From contig DCJC01000027.1 in assembly GCA_002317355.1 (NCBI GenBank), forward strand, positions 1 to 34,520: a stretch of 34,520 nucleotides of DNA, in the 5' to 3' direction. The notes below the pieces were generated by a model. It saw nothing but the letters and a program-made list of their open reading frames with translations, was not told the origin of the DNA and ran no database searches. Made by a program: the position numbers and the translations under genes. Below, one piece after another: positions 14,998 to 23,526 of the stretch. This DNA comes from Prevotellaceae bacterium UBA1710. GTDB taxonomy: Bacteria; Bacteroidota; Bacteroidia; Bacteroidales; Bacteroidaceae. Position 1 is the stretch's first letter; the number at the start of each line of letters is the position of its first letter.

Positions 14998-15020
14998 ACA
15001 TCTAACATAAACTTAATTAG

Positions 15021-15539
15021 ATGGATTCATTGAATTTACCAGCAATACTAACCCCCGATTTTGGACTCCTGTTCTGGATGTTCATAGCATTCGTGTTGGT
15101 ATTTGCCATTCTTGCTAAGTTCGGATTCCCTGTCATTACTGGCATGGTTGACGAGCGCAAGAAGTTTATCGACGAGAGCCTCAAGAATGCTCATGAGGCT
15201 GCCGAGAAACTGGCAAACATTCAGCAGGAAAGTGAAGCTATGGTTCAGCAGGCACGCGAGCAGCAATCAGCAATCATCAAGGATGCTGGTGTTGTGCGTG
15301 ATGGCATTATCGCGGAGGCTCAGAATAAAGCAAAGGCAGAGGCTGCCCGCATTCTCGAGGAGGCGCAACTCCAGATCGAGCGTGAGAAGCAGGCTGCTAT
15401 TCGCGATATTCGAGCTCAGGTTGCCCAGCTCTCTGTTCAGATAGCTGAGAAGGTGGTTCGCGCCAACCTCTCAACTGATGCTCAGCAGATGCAGCTCATC
15501 GACCGTATGCTGGATGAGGTTCAGGTGGAAAATAAATAA
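15021..15539 (+). CDS. atpF: F1Fo ATP synthase subunit b
   Basis: A 172-residue peripheral-stalk subunit: one membrane helix (about residues 14-36) and then a long, charged Ala/Glu/Lys-rich coiled coil to the C-terminus. The VTGMVDERKKFIDESL-type stretch just after the membrane helix is characteristic of bacterial b subunits. It starts 23 nt after atpE and ends 19 nt before atpH. Confidence 0.94.
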   Translation: MDSLNLPAILTPDFGLLFWMFIAFVLVFAILAKFGFPVITGMVDERKKFIDESLKNAHEAAEKLANIQQESEAMVQQAREQQSAIIKDAGVVRDGIIAEAQNKAKAEAARILEEAQLQIEREKQAAIRDIRAQVAQLSVQIAEKVVRANLSTDAQQMQLIDRMLDEVQVENK

Positions 15540-15558
15540 AGTATAAGGGAAAATCGAT

Positions 15559-16092
15559 ATGAATACTGGTGTAATTTCAGTTCGCTATGCTCGTGCTCTT
15601 CTTAAGAGCGCTGACCAACAGGCGGTGAAGGACGCTGTGTATGCTGATATGCAGAACATCGCCCAGAACTACCTCGACGTGCGCCAGCTGAGAACAGCCA
15701 TCGATAATCCTATGCTTCCTAAGGAAAAGAAGGAGGAAATCCTTATTGCTGCCTGCGGAGCAACCCCTTCAGAACAAACAAAGAAATTCATCAATCTTGT
15801 TTTGCAAGAGGGTAGGGAGAACCTTATGCAGTTTATGGCCAATTCCTTTGTCACTCTCTATCGTCAGGAGAAGAATATGGTTTCTGGCCGTCTCATCACC
15901 GCAGTTCCGGTATCTGAGGATATCCAGACTAAGATGAAGCAGATGGTTGAGAAGCGTACTAAGGCCAATGTAGAGTTCGAGACAGAGGTGAACCCAGACA
16001 TTATTGGTGGTTTCATACTTGAGTATGATACTTATCGTATGGATGTCAGCGTACAGTCGCAGTTACGTACTATTCTAAAGCAATTAGGCTAA
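15559..16092 (+). CDS. atpH: F1Fo ATP synthase delta subunit
   Basis: A 177-residue delta (OSCP-like) subunit linking the peripheral stalk to the top of F1. It opens with ISVRYARALLKSA, as in most delta subunits. The C-terminal part (about 140-175) has NPDIIGGFILEYD and ends in the expected amphipathic stretch with SQLRTILKQL. Length is normal. It follows atpF by 19 nt. Confidence 0.94.
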   Translation: MNTGVISVRYARALLKSADQQAVKDAVYADMQNIAQNYLDVRQLRTAIDNPMLPKEKKEEILIAACGATPSEQTKKFINLVLQEGRENLMQFMANSFVTLYRQEKNMVSGRLITAVPVSEDIQTKMKQMVEKRTKANVEFETEVNPDIIGGFILEYDTYRMDVSVQSQLRTILKQLG

Positions 16093-16135
16093 GTCCTGAT
16101 TGTAATCACTAAACTTGTAACTTTGTAATTCAATA

Positions 16136-17719
16136 ATGGACAAAATAAAACCAAGCGAAGTGTCTGAAGTCCTTCTTCAGCAACTGCAGGGTATCAGCCA
16201 AGGTCAGGATTTTGATGAGGTGGGTACTGTACTGACAGTGAGCGATGGTGTAGCTCGTATCTATGGTCTGCGCAATGCTCAGGCTAACGAACTTCTTGAG
16301 TTCGAGAACGGCACCATGGCTATCGTGATGAACTTGGAGGAAGACAACGTAGGTTGTGTGCTTCTGGGTCCAACAAGCGGTATCAAGGAAGGACAGACTG
16401 TGAAGCGTACCAATCGTATTGCTTCTATTCGCGTCAACGACAATATGCTCGGCCGTGTGATCAATCCTATCGGTCAGCCTATTGATGGAGGTGGTGCTAT
16501 TGACCTTGCTGATTCTTTCGAGATGCCACTCGACCGTAAGGCACCGGGCGTAATCTACCGTCAGCCAGTTAAGCAGCCTCTTCAGACTGGTATCAAGGCT
16601 GTTGACTCAATGATTCCTATTGGTCGTGGTCAGCGTGAGCTCATCATTGGTGACCGTCAGACAGGTAAGACTGCTATTGCCATTGATACTATCATCAACC
16701 AGAAGTCTTTCTATGAGGCTGGACAGCCAGTTTACTGTATCTATGTTGCCATCGGTCAGAAGGCTTCTACAGTAGCTGCACTTGTACAGAACCTCAAGGA
16801 GCGTGGTGCACTTCCTTATACTATCATTGTTGCTGCTACAGCGAGTGATCCTGCTGCTATGCAGTATTATGCACCATTCGCAGGTGCTGCTATCGGTGAG
16901 TACTTTCGTGACCGTGGTGAGCATGCCCTCGTTATCTATGACGACCTTTCAAAGCAGGCTGTTGCATATCGTGAGGTGTCTCTTATCCTTCGTCGTCCTT
17001 CTGGACGTGAGGCTTATCCTGGTGACGTATTCTATCTCCACTCTCGTCTTCTCGAGCGTGCTGCTAAGATCAACGAGCAGCAGGAGGTGGCAGAGCAGAT
17101 GAATGACCTTCCAGAGTGTCTCAAGGGCAAGGTTAAGGGTGGTGGTTCACTCACAGCGCTTCCTATCATCGAGACTCAGGCAGGTGACGTATCAGCATAC
17201 ATCCCAACAAATGTAATCTCTATTACTGACGGACAGATTTATCTTGAGTCAGACCTCTTCAACCAGGGTTTCCGTCCAGCTATCAACGTAGGTATCTCGG
17301 TATCTCGTGTAGGTGGTTCGGCACAGATCAAGTCAATGAAGAAGGTGGCTGGTACACTTAAGATTGACCAGGCTCAGTATCGTGAGCTCGAGAGCTTCTC
17401 TAAGTTCTCAAGTGATATGGATGCCGTAACAGCAATGACACTTGACCGCGGACGTAAGAACAACCAGTTGCTTATCCAGCCTCAGTATTCTCCAATGCCA
17501 GTAGGCGAGCAGATTGCCATCCTGTACTGCGGTACACATGGTCTTATGGCTCCAGTACCTGTAGAGAAGATTCGTGAGTGTCAGGACAGCTTCCTTGAGG
17601 TAATGCGCACAAGCTATGCAGATGTCATTGAACTCCTCGGCAGTGGTAAGATTGACGATAGCGCAACTGCAACTATCGAGAAGGTTATGGCTGATGTTGC
17701 TGGTCAGTATGCAAAGTAA
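16136..17719 (+). CDS. atpA: F1Fo ATP synthase alpha subunit
   Basis: The regulatory, non-catalytic nucleotide-binding F1 subunit, 527 residues, close to the usual length. The N-terminal stretch SEVSEVLLQQL begins the delta-binding helix. Walker A GDRQTGKT is at 172-179, and the alpha-typical PAINVGISVSRVGGSAQ segment follows in the middle third. The 43-nt gap after atpH is AT-rich. A ten-unit 7-bp array begins within its stop codon. Confidence 0.97.
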   Translation: MDKIKPSEVSEVLLQQLQGISQGQDFDEVGTVLTVSDGVARIYGLRNAQANELLEFENGTMAIVMNLEEDNVGCVLLGPTSGIKEGQTVKRTNRIASIRVNDNMLGRVINPIGQPIDGGGAIDLADSFEMPLDRKAPGVIYRQPVKQPLQTGIKAVDSMIPIGRGQRELIIGDRQTGKTAIAIDTIINQKSFYEAGQPVYCIYVAIGQKASTVAALVQNLKERGALPYTIIVAATASDPAAMQYYAPFAGAAIGEYFRDRGEHALVIYDDLSKQAVAYREVSLILRRPSGREAYPGDVFYLHSRLLERAAKINEQQEVAEQMNDLPECLKGKVKGGGSLTALPIIETQAGDVSAYIPTNVISITDGQIYLESDLFNQGFRPAINVGISVSRVGGSAQIKSMKKVAGTLKIDQAQYRELESFSKFSSDMDAVTAMTLDRGRKNNQLLIQPQYSPMPVGEQIAILYCGTHGLMAPVPVEKIRECQDSFLEVMRTSYADVIELLGSGKIDDSATATIEKVMADVAGQYAK

Positions 17720-17787
17720 TTATTAATTAGTAACTATTAGTTAGTAAGTAAAATAATTATTAATTATTCATTATTAATTATTAATTA
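17718..17787. repeat. 7-bp-period array between atpA and atpG
   Basis: Ten exact-length 7-nt units (AATTATT, AATTAGT, AACTATT, AGTTAGT, AAGTAAA, ATAATTA, TTAATTA, TTCATTA, TTAATTA, TTAATTA) fill the whole gap, starting inside the atpA stop codon and ending 4 nt before the atpG start. Confidence 0.75.
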
Positions 17788-17791
17788 AACT

Positions 17792-18766
17792 ATGCCGTCA
17801 TTAAAAGAAATTAAGAATCGTATTGCATCTGTTCAGAGCACACGTAAGATTACGAGTGCGATGAAGATGGTAGCATCGAGCAAACTGCATCATGCGCAGG
17901 TTATGATTGAGAATATGCTCCCTTATGAGAATATGCTGGAGACAATCCTCAAGACTTACCTTGCTGCTGATATGGATGCTCAGGGCGCACTTACACAGAA
18001 GCGTGAGGTGAAGAAGGTGGCAATGCTTGTCTTCGCATCTAACTCAAGTCTCTGTGGAGGTTACAATGCCAATGTGCTCAAGATGATGCAGCGTGCAGTG
18101 GACGGTTATAAGGAGCAGGGCATTGAAGTCATTGTCTATCCTATCGGACGTAAGGTTGCGGAGAAGGTAGGCAAACTCAATATTAAGAGTGGAGGCAATT
18201 TCTCTGCTCTTGCTGACAAACCAAATTCTCATGAATGCGTACAAATCGGTCTTGATCTTGCTGACCTCTTCGTCAAGGGTGAGATTGACAAGGTTGAGAT
18301 GATATACCATCACTTCAAGAGTGCAGGTTCGCAGATTCTCCAGAACAAGACGTTGATACCTATCGACATCGAGGAGGCTATGGACTATGATCACACCCGT
18401 GATCTGAAGAACAATGTGGTGACAGGTGATGCGCAGAGCTATCTTGAGAAACAGGGTGGACACAAGGCACTTGATGGTACTAATTCTGCATCAAAGGCTG
18501 GTGTAATGAATGATAACTATATCGTAGAGCCAGATCGCCAGACAGTCCTCAACCTGCTCATTCCTCGCTATGTGAATCTTATGATCTACACAGCGCTTCT
18601 TGACAGTAACGCTTCAGAGCATGCTGCACGTATGGTTGCTATGCAGACAGCAACAGATAATGCGGATGAGTTGCTTAGAATACTGAACCTTCAGTATAAC
18701 AAGTCTCGTCAGCAGGCTATCACTAATGAGCTTCTCGATATTGTGGGTGGCTCTGTTAATAATTAG
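17792..18766 (+). CDS. atpG: F1Fo ATP synthase gamma subunit, extended
   Basis: A 324-residue central-shaft subunit. The N-terminal helix (SLKEIKNRIASVQSTRKITS region) and the C-terminal helix (ASEHAARMVAMQTATDNA) form the rotor coiled coil and are strongly conserved. The usual length is about 290. The extra residues lie at about 205-240, between IDIEEAMD and the VEPDRQTVLNLL stretch, in the globular part. It is the last gene of the operon and is followed by a strong terminator. Confidence 0.95.
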   Translation: MPSLKEIKNRIASVQSTRKITSAMKMVASSKLHHAQVMIENMLPYENMLETILKTYLAADMDAQGALTQKREVKKVAMLVFASNSSLCGGYNANVLKMMQRAVDGYKEQGIEVIVYPIGRKVAEKVGKLNIKSGGNFSALADKPNSHECVQIGLDLADLFVKGEIDKVEMIYHHFKSAGSQILQNKTLIPIDIEEAMDYDHTRDLKNNVVTGDAQSYLEKQGGHKALDGTNSASKAGVMNDNYIVEPDRQTVLNLLIPRYVNLMIYTALLDSNASEHAARMVAMQTATDNADELLRILNLQYNKSRQQAITNELLDIVGGSVNN

Positions 18767-18803
18767 TGGTGTTCTAAATAGAACTTCAAAAGCAAACCAT
18801 AAT

Positions 18804-18842
18804 AGGGTGTGTCATAACTTAAAAGGCTATGACACACCTTTT
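18804..18842 (+). terminator. Rho-independent terminator of the atp operon
   Basis: AGGGTGTGTCATA (18804-18816) pairs with TATGACACACCTTTT (18829-18842) with one G-T pair; a T run closes it. The loop is 12 nt. Confidence 0.85.
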
Positions 18843-18862
18843 CGGTTGTAAGGATGATTTTT

Positions 18863-20095
18863 ATGAAAAAGCAAATAACTATAGCACTATTGATGATGTT
18901 CTCTTGTACATCTTTTGCCCAACAGCATGAGATTCGCAGCGAGAATATAGCTTCTCTTCAGGTTGTGAGTGGTACTGACTGGATGGGAGATGCTATTATA
19001 CGTCTTGACTCAAATGATAGGCTTAATATATCATTTGACGAGTTGTCGCATCAATATCGTCGCTATGTGTATTCGCTTACTCATTGTGATCTTAACTGGT
19101 ATCCGACAGATGGACTCTTTACAAGCGATTATGTGTCAGGATATCATGAGGATATAACTATAGATAATTATCAAGAATCAATCAATACCAATCAACTTTA
19201 TACTCATTACACACTCAAGATTCCGAATTCATCTTGCAAGCCCAAGATAAGTGGTAACTACCGTCTTGATATAATAGATGATGAAACGAAAGACACGGTT
19301 ATTACTACCCGTTTCATGGTTACTGAGAACATTGCCACTATAGGAAAGAATATTCTAACAGATACGGATGTTGATGTGCGCAGTAGGCATCAGCAAATCT
19401 CTTTGCGTGTGGATTATCCAGCATCGTTAAAAGCTAGTAATCCTCGAGAGCAGTTCCGTGTCCTTGTGATGCAGAATCATCGTTCTGATAATCAGGTGTG
19501 GTGTCCACCTGCACCAATACTTCGTCAAGGTACAATGGAATGGACACACACCAAAGACCTTATTTTCCCAGCAGGAAATGAATATCATAAATTTGAGGTC
19601 CTTGACGTACATCGCAACTCTCTTGGTGTAGATCGCATAGATTGGGATGGAGAATGGTACAATGTGCATCTTTATCACGACTATCCACGTCGTGCTTATG
19701 TCTATGATGAGGATGCAGATGGTGCTTTCTATCTCCGAAACTCGGATAATATAGAGAATGATATTGCTTCTGAATACGTTAAGGTGAATTTCTATCTTGA
19801 TACCCCTCGTTTGGATGGAGATGTCTATTTGGATGGCAAATGGACATATAATGAACTTTCAGAAAAGTACCTCATGCAATATGATGAGGAAAATAAATGG
19901 TATCATGCAGAGATTCCGTTGAAATATGGTTATTATTCATACCAATATTTGAATATTCAATCTGATAATGTAAAATCTCTTTCGCCAACTCGTGATACGG
20001 AAGGTGATTTCTATCAAACCGAGAATCGCTATCTTATAATGGTGTATTATCGTGGAAATGGCGACAGATACTGGCGTCTTGTAGGGACAAATTGA
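18863..20095 (+). CDS. DUF5103 protein, type IX secretion plug-like
   Basis: A secreted protein of 410 residues with a signal peptide (cleavage after SFA, before QQ). The body is beta-rich and matches the DUF5103 family in the early LNISFDEL, THCDLNWYPTDG and GNYRLDII stretches. This family is now described as the plug protein that seals the SprA translocon of the type IX secretion system in Flavobacterium. That assignment is from memory of the family. An ATG three codons upstream (18854) is an alternative start. It follows the atp terminator by about 20 nt with no clear promoter boxes. No other T9SS gene is in the window. Confidence 0.75.
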   Translation: MKKQITIALLMMFSCTSFAQQHEIRSENIASLQVVSGTDWMGDAIIRLDSNDRLNISFDELSHQYRRYVYSLTHCDLNWYPTDGLFTSDYVSGYHEDITIDNYQESINTNQLYTHYTLKIPNSSCKPKISGNYRLDIIDDETKDTVITTRFMVTENIATIGKNILTDTDVDVRSRHQQISLRVDYPASLKASNPREQFRVLVMQNHRSDNQVWCPPAPILRQGTMEWTHTKDLIFPAGNEYHKFEVLDVHRNSLGVDRIDWDGEWYNVHLYHDYPRRAYVYDEDADGAFYLRNSDNIENDIASEYVKVNFYLDTPRLDGDVYLDGKWTYNELSEKYLMQYDEENKWYHAEIPLKYGYYSYQYLNIQSDNVKSLSPTRDTEGDFYQTENRYLIMVYYRGNGDRYWRLVGTN

Positions 20096-20146
20096 GTGTC
20101 AATGTAAAAAAAAGTATAAATTTTTTCTGCCCCTATAAAATATTTG

Positions 20147-20154
20147 TACTTTTG
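20147..20154 (+). promoter_or_regulatory. Likely rpoD promoter (-7 box)
   Basis: TACTTTTG at 20147-20154 matches the Bacteroidetes -7 consensus. The -33 position holds only a T-rich TTCTG near 20125. The leader would be about 78 nt. Confidence 0.55.
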
Positions 20155-20238
20155 TGCCGTTATTCTTATAATGGGATAATTGCGCCCTATTATTGTATTG
20201 AATAACAATATATTAAAGTATATCATTAAGCATTTGAG

Positions 20239-21111
20239 ATGAGACAATTAAAGATTCAGAAGAGTATCACCAACCGTTCCAGCGAAGCTCTGGATAAGTA
20301 TCTCGTAGAAATTGGTCGTGCGCCACTTATCAGCATCGATGAGGAAATCGAGCTTGCGCAGATGATCAAGAAGGGAGGTCCGGATGGTGAACGCGCAAAG
20401 GATAAACTCGTTACGGCTAATCTTCGTTTCGTTGTATCTGTAGCAAAGCAGTACCAGCATCAGGGACTTACTCTTACTGACCTTATCGATGAAGGTAATA
20501 TTGGCCTTATCAAGGCAGCTCAGAAGTTCGATGAAACTCGTGGCTTTAAGTTTATTTCTTACGCAGTATGGTGGATTCGTCAGAGTATCCTTCAGGCTAT
20601 TGCTGAGCAGAGTCGTATCGTGCGTCTTCCACTCAATCAGGTAGGTTCACTCAATAAGATTAATCACGAGATTAATAAGTTTGAGCAGGAACATCAGCGT
20701 CGTCCATCCGTACAGGAACTTGCTGCTGCTACAAATATTGAGGAGGATAAGATTGGCCAGAGTCTTGGTGCTGATGGTCATCACGTAAGTATCGATGCTC
20801 CATTCACAGATGGTGAGGAGAACTGTATGCTCGACGTAATGGCTTCAGGTGATGATTCACGTACTGACCGTCACGTTGACCATGAGTCAATGGCTATGGA
20901 ACTTAATAACGTTCTCTCTAAGGTTCTTAAGGATCGTGAGATAACAATTATTCGTGAGTGCTTCGGTATTGGTTGTCATGAGAAAGGACTTGAGGAAATC
21001 GGTGATCAGCTCGGTCTTACACGTGAGCGTGTTCGTCAGATTCGTGAGAAGTCAATCACAAAGCTTCGCGACTCTGGTAACGCAAAGATCCTCATGAAAT
21101 ATCTTGGATAA
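20239..21111 (+). CDS. rpoD: Primary RNA polymerase sigma factor RpoD/SigA
   Basis: A 290-residue primary sigma factor, the short form usual in Bacteroidetes without region 1.1. Region 1.2 contains LDKYLVEIGRAPL. Region 2 has ANLRFVVSVAKQYQHQG, LIDEGNIGLIKAAQKFD, and YAVWWIRQSILQAIAEQ for -10 recognition. Region 3 has RLPLNQVGSLNKI, and region 4.2 has LTRERVRQIREKSITKLR. It would read the TTTG/TAnnTTTG promoters listed here. It has its own promoter and a strong terminator, so it is probably monocistronic. Confidence 0.96.
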   Translation: MRQLKIQKSITNRSSEALDKYLVEIGRAPLISIDEEIELAQMIKKGGPDGERAKDKLVTANLRFVVSVAKQYQHQGLTLTDLIDEGNIGLIKAAQKFDETRGFKFISYAVWWIRQSILQAIAEQSRIVRLPLNQVGSLNKINHEINKFEQEHQRRPSVQELAAATNIEEDKIGQSLGADGHHVSIDAPFTDGEENCMLDVMASGDDSRTDRHVDHESMAMELNNVLSKVLKDREITIIRECFGIGCHEKGLEEIGDQLGLTRERVRQIREKSITKLRDSGNAKILMKYLG

Positions 21112-21134
21112 AATATTCTAAATATCTGAATACT

Positions 21135-21172
21135 ACCCGCTTTCTCCACAAAAGGGAGAAGCGGGTATTTTT
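21135..21172 (+). terminator. Rho-independent terminator of rpoD
   Basis: ACCCGCTTTCTCC pairs with GGGAGAAGCGGGT around a short loop with one bulge, followed by a T-rich tail to about 21172. Confidence 0.85.
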
Positions 21173-21269
21173 ATTCTTTGTTGTCGATATTTTGTTCACT
21201 TTTAGATAATAAGTGTTACCATAATCATAAAAAATGATAATGGCATGATGATTTCTAAGAAACTTTTTG

Positions 21270-21277
21270 TAACTTTG
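21270..21277 (+). promoter_or_regulatory. Promoter -7 box for the 21339 gene
   Basis: TAACTTTG at 21270-21277 fits the -7 consensus; no exact -33 box is visible. Transcription would start near 21284, 55 nt before the chosen ATG. Confidence 0.55.
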
Positions 21278-21338
21278 CAACGATTAAGTTAACAGAATGC
21301 TTCACACGATAAAATCAAAACCTGACTTTATTATACGT

Positions 21339-22382
21339 ATGAAACTGAAAATACTATCCATATTCGCCTTTATTATGATGGCGAGTACGTTGATGGCACA
21401 GGAAGAACAACCTCAACAACAGACATTTGCGCAAGCTCTTGCTGCACTTGATGCTCAGAACTCAATGATATCATATATTGGTACTTCAAGCGACTCCAAG
21501 TCCAAGAAAGGATTTGATCTTGAGACAAATATGACAAAACTTGCTACCAACGAGCAGTTGGATAGCCTTGCCTTATATGGTAAAGTTCCTGCAACAAGAA
21601 TACTTGCTTATTACACCTTGCTTTGGTACAGAAAAGGCAAATATTGTGCGGATCTCATGCCAAAGATGCTTGCTGATGATGGTAAAGTGCTTATTGGTGC
21701 ACAAAACAAAACGACAACCGTAAATCGTTTTGTGGCAGTTCAGTCATCAATCAAAAAAGGTGTCTTTAATGACAGATGTATTGACCTGATGGATTCAATG
21801 TTCCTTTCATATCCTGATATCCGTACAAAAGGCTATTATGCAGAGGCTTTGAAGAGATGTAAGGGAGTACCGAAATACTACCGAATTTTCAGCAGACTTT
21901 ACGATGAGGGTGATAGTTTGATGTTGCCTTATATTGCTGTCTATAAGAATGATAAGGATATCAATAAGATTATAACTGCACTCAAGGAATATCCTATGGG
22001 ACAGGCGGAAAAGCCTGAGATGGAAACGGAAACTGACCTTGATGAATATGGTCGAACAAATGAGGCTTTGAGTGCTATTATCGAATGGCCAAGTGATGCT
22101 TTCTGTCCTGCTCTCGAGGAAATGGGAAAGTATATGTTTGCTCGTAAAGGATATTTCTACATTCGCGGTCAGTTCTATTTCATGGCACTTATGTCATACG
22201 ATAATGATTGGTCATACAAGCTTATAGAGCGTTGCTTGAAAAAGAAAAAGCTATTGCAATATTATAGCCGAATTTTCACCGAGGCATTTAAGTTTACAGG
22301 TAGAAAACCTCGCTATATGCCACTTATCGAGAAATATGGTGATCAGCAAGTGCTGAATCATACCGTTAGCTATGATGACTAA
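21339..22382 (+). CDS. Secreted protein of unknown function
   Basis: A 347-residue protein I do not recognise. Residues 1-20 form a signal peptide ending LMA before QEEQPQQQ, so it should be periplasmic or outer-membrane associated. The remainder is largely helical with many Tyr and Lys, and helix-turn-helix-like spacing resembling HEAT/ARM-type solenoids, for example the LATNEQLDSLALYGKVPATRILAYY region (about residues 54-80). An ATG 14 codons upstream (21297) is possible but would put a charged stretch before the signal peptide. It has its own promoter and is convergent with kdsB. Confidence 0.7.
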   Translation: MKLKILSIFAFIMMASTLMAQEEQPQQQTFAQALAALDAQNSMISYIGTSSDSKSKKGFDLETNMTKLATNEQLDSLALYGKVPATRILAYYTLLWYRKGKYCADLMPKMLADDGKVLIGAQNKTTTVNRFVAVQSSIKKGVFNDRCIDLMDSMFLSYPDIRTKGYYAEALKRCKGVPKYYRIFSRLYDEGDSLMLPYIAVYKNDKDINKIITALKEYPMGQAEKPEMETETDLDEYGRTNEALSAIIEWPSDAFCPALEEMGKYMFARKGYFYIRGQFYFMALMSYDNDWSYKLIERCLKKKKLLQYYSRIFTEAFKFTGRKPRYMPLIEKYGDQQVLNHTVSYDD

Positions 22383-22394
22383 GGGGGATGTGAT

Positions 22395-22527
22395 TCCTAT
22401 GTAGTTCCCTTATGATTCCTATGTGGTTCTCATTTTCTTCCTATCCAACCTCCGTTCTGAAGCGGAGGTAGAACGGACTTACAACGGAGGTAGAGCGGAG
22501 GCATAACGAAGGCATAGCGAAGGCAAA
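22395..22527. repeat. Degenerate 11-bp-period array, copy 4, with strand switch
   Basis: Four forward units (TCCTATGTAGT, TCCCTTATGAT, TCCTATGTGGT, TCTCATTTTCT; 22395-22438), one 12-nt unit and TCCGTTCTGAA (22451-22461) are followed by six units in reverse-complement sense (GCGGAGGTAGA, ACGGACTTACA, ACGGAGGTAGA, GCGGAGGCATA, ACGAAGGCATA, GCGAAGGCAAA; 22462-22527). The two halves can pair with each other. It separates two convergent genes. Confidence 0.8.
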
Positions 22528-22529
22528 TA

Positions 22530-22585
22530 AAAAAAGAAGCAAAGAAGAATCATGTTAGGATGTGACTTTTCTTTGCTTCTTTTTC
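22530..22585. terminator. Bidirectional terminator between convergent genes
   Basis: An A-rich arm containing AGAAGCAAAGAA (22530-22547) pairs with TTCTTTGCTTCTTTTT (22568-22585). Runs of A on the left and T on the right allow termination in both directions: kdsB on the minus strand and the 21339 gene on the plus strand. Confidence 0.75.
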
Positions 22586-22598
22586 TTTCACGAAAACA

Positions 22599-23342
22599 TT
22601 ATTTCTCGTTAAGATATTTCTCTGCGTTTGCGAGATCTTCTGGTGTATCAATACCGATAGTTTCGAGATTCGTTGTTCCAACTTTTATCTTGTATCCGTT
22701 TTGTAACCAACGAAGTTGCTCAAGGCTTTCTGCGATCTCAAGGCTTGATTGTGGTAATGATGTTACTTGCTTGAGAACCTCACGACGATAAGCATAAAGT
22801 CCGATGTGCTTTAGGAATGGATACTGCTCTGGCCACTCTTCTTCCTGCTTTCCACGAATGAATGGAATGACTGAACGAGAGAAATAAAGTGCGAATCCAC
22901 GATTATCAGTTACGATCTTTGGAGAATTTGCATTCTTGATTACTTCGATGTCTTTCTTGAAAGGAATACCGAGTGTAGCAATCTGAGTATCAGCATCTTC
23001 GAAGCAATGGCATACTTCTTCAATCTGACTGCGATCGATGAAAGGTTCATCACCTTGAATGTTGATTATCACGTCATAGTCGCCACCGATTTTCTCAATG
23101 GCTTCCTCAATTCTGTCAGTTCCGCTCTTGTGGTTTGGTGAGGTCATAACAACGTTACCACCCCATGATTTCACATGATCAAAAATGCGTTCATCATCAG
23201 TTGCCACATAGGCAGTATCAAGACAAGATGTTACTTTCTCATAAACTCGCTGAATAACGGTTTTTCCACCAAGTATAGCGAGTGGTTTGCCAGGAAAACG
23301 AGTTGAAGCGTAACGTGCTGGGATTATTCCAATGAATTTCAT
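22599..23342 (-). CDS. kdsB: CMP-KDO synthetase (3-deoxy-manno-octulosonate cytidylyltransferase)
   Basis: A 247-residue enzyme that activates KDO with CTP for lipopolysaccharide core synthesis. The N-terminus IIPARYASTRFPGKPL is the family's nucleotide-binding signature. IQGDEPFI (about residues 94-101) carries the metal and substrate residues, and LGIPF, RSVIPF and IGLYAYRRE follow in the usual order. Length is normal. It is encoded alone on the minus strand, with a putative promoter about 47 nt upstream and a shared terminator downstream. Cytoplasmic. Confidence 0.95.
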   Translation of the reverse strand: MKFIGIIPARYASTRFPGKPLAILGGKTVIQRVYEKVTSCLDTAYVATDDERIFDHVKSWGGNVVMTSPNHKSGTDRIEEAIEKIGGDYDVIINIQGDEPFIDRSQIEEVCHCFEDADTQIATLGIPFKKDIEVIKNANSPKIVTDNRGFALYFSRSVIPFIRGKQEEEWPEQYPFLKHIGLYAYRREVLKQVTSLPQSSLEIAESLEQLRWLQNGYKIKVGTTNLETIGIDTPEDLANAEKYLNEK

Positions 23343-23388
23343 TTGCTTTTATTTGTTTTGTTCTTTCTTTATTGTCCGATTGTCTTGG

Positions 23389-23396
23389 CAAAGATA
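23389..23396 (-). promoter_or_regulatory. Likely kdsB promoter (-7 box)
   Basis: CAAAGATA on the plus strand reads TATCTTTG on the minus strand, a -7 match 47 nt before the start codon. No matching -33 box was found. Confidence 0.5.
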
Positions 23397-23471
23397 GTAA
23401 ATAAAATGCAAAATCGAATTGATGTAAATCGTTTTTCTCTAATAAATATAAAAAATATGCCTTTGTTTGCC

Positions 23472-23502
23472 TAATTTTGGGGATTTTTTTGTAATTTTGG
23501 GG
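23472..23502 (+). promoter_or_regulatory. Duplicated -7 box upstream of the MORN gene
   Basis: The 11-mer TAATTTTGGGG occurs at 23472-23482 and again at 23492-23502, exactly 20 bp apart, and each copy contains a consensus -7 TAATTTTG. A TTTG at 23466-23469 is 22 bp before the second copy. A start from the second box gives a leader of only about 20 nt. Confidence 0.5.
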
Positions 23503-23526
23503 CAAATTATCATTAACGAATAAGTT

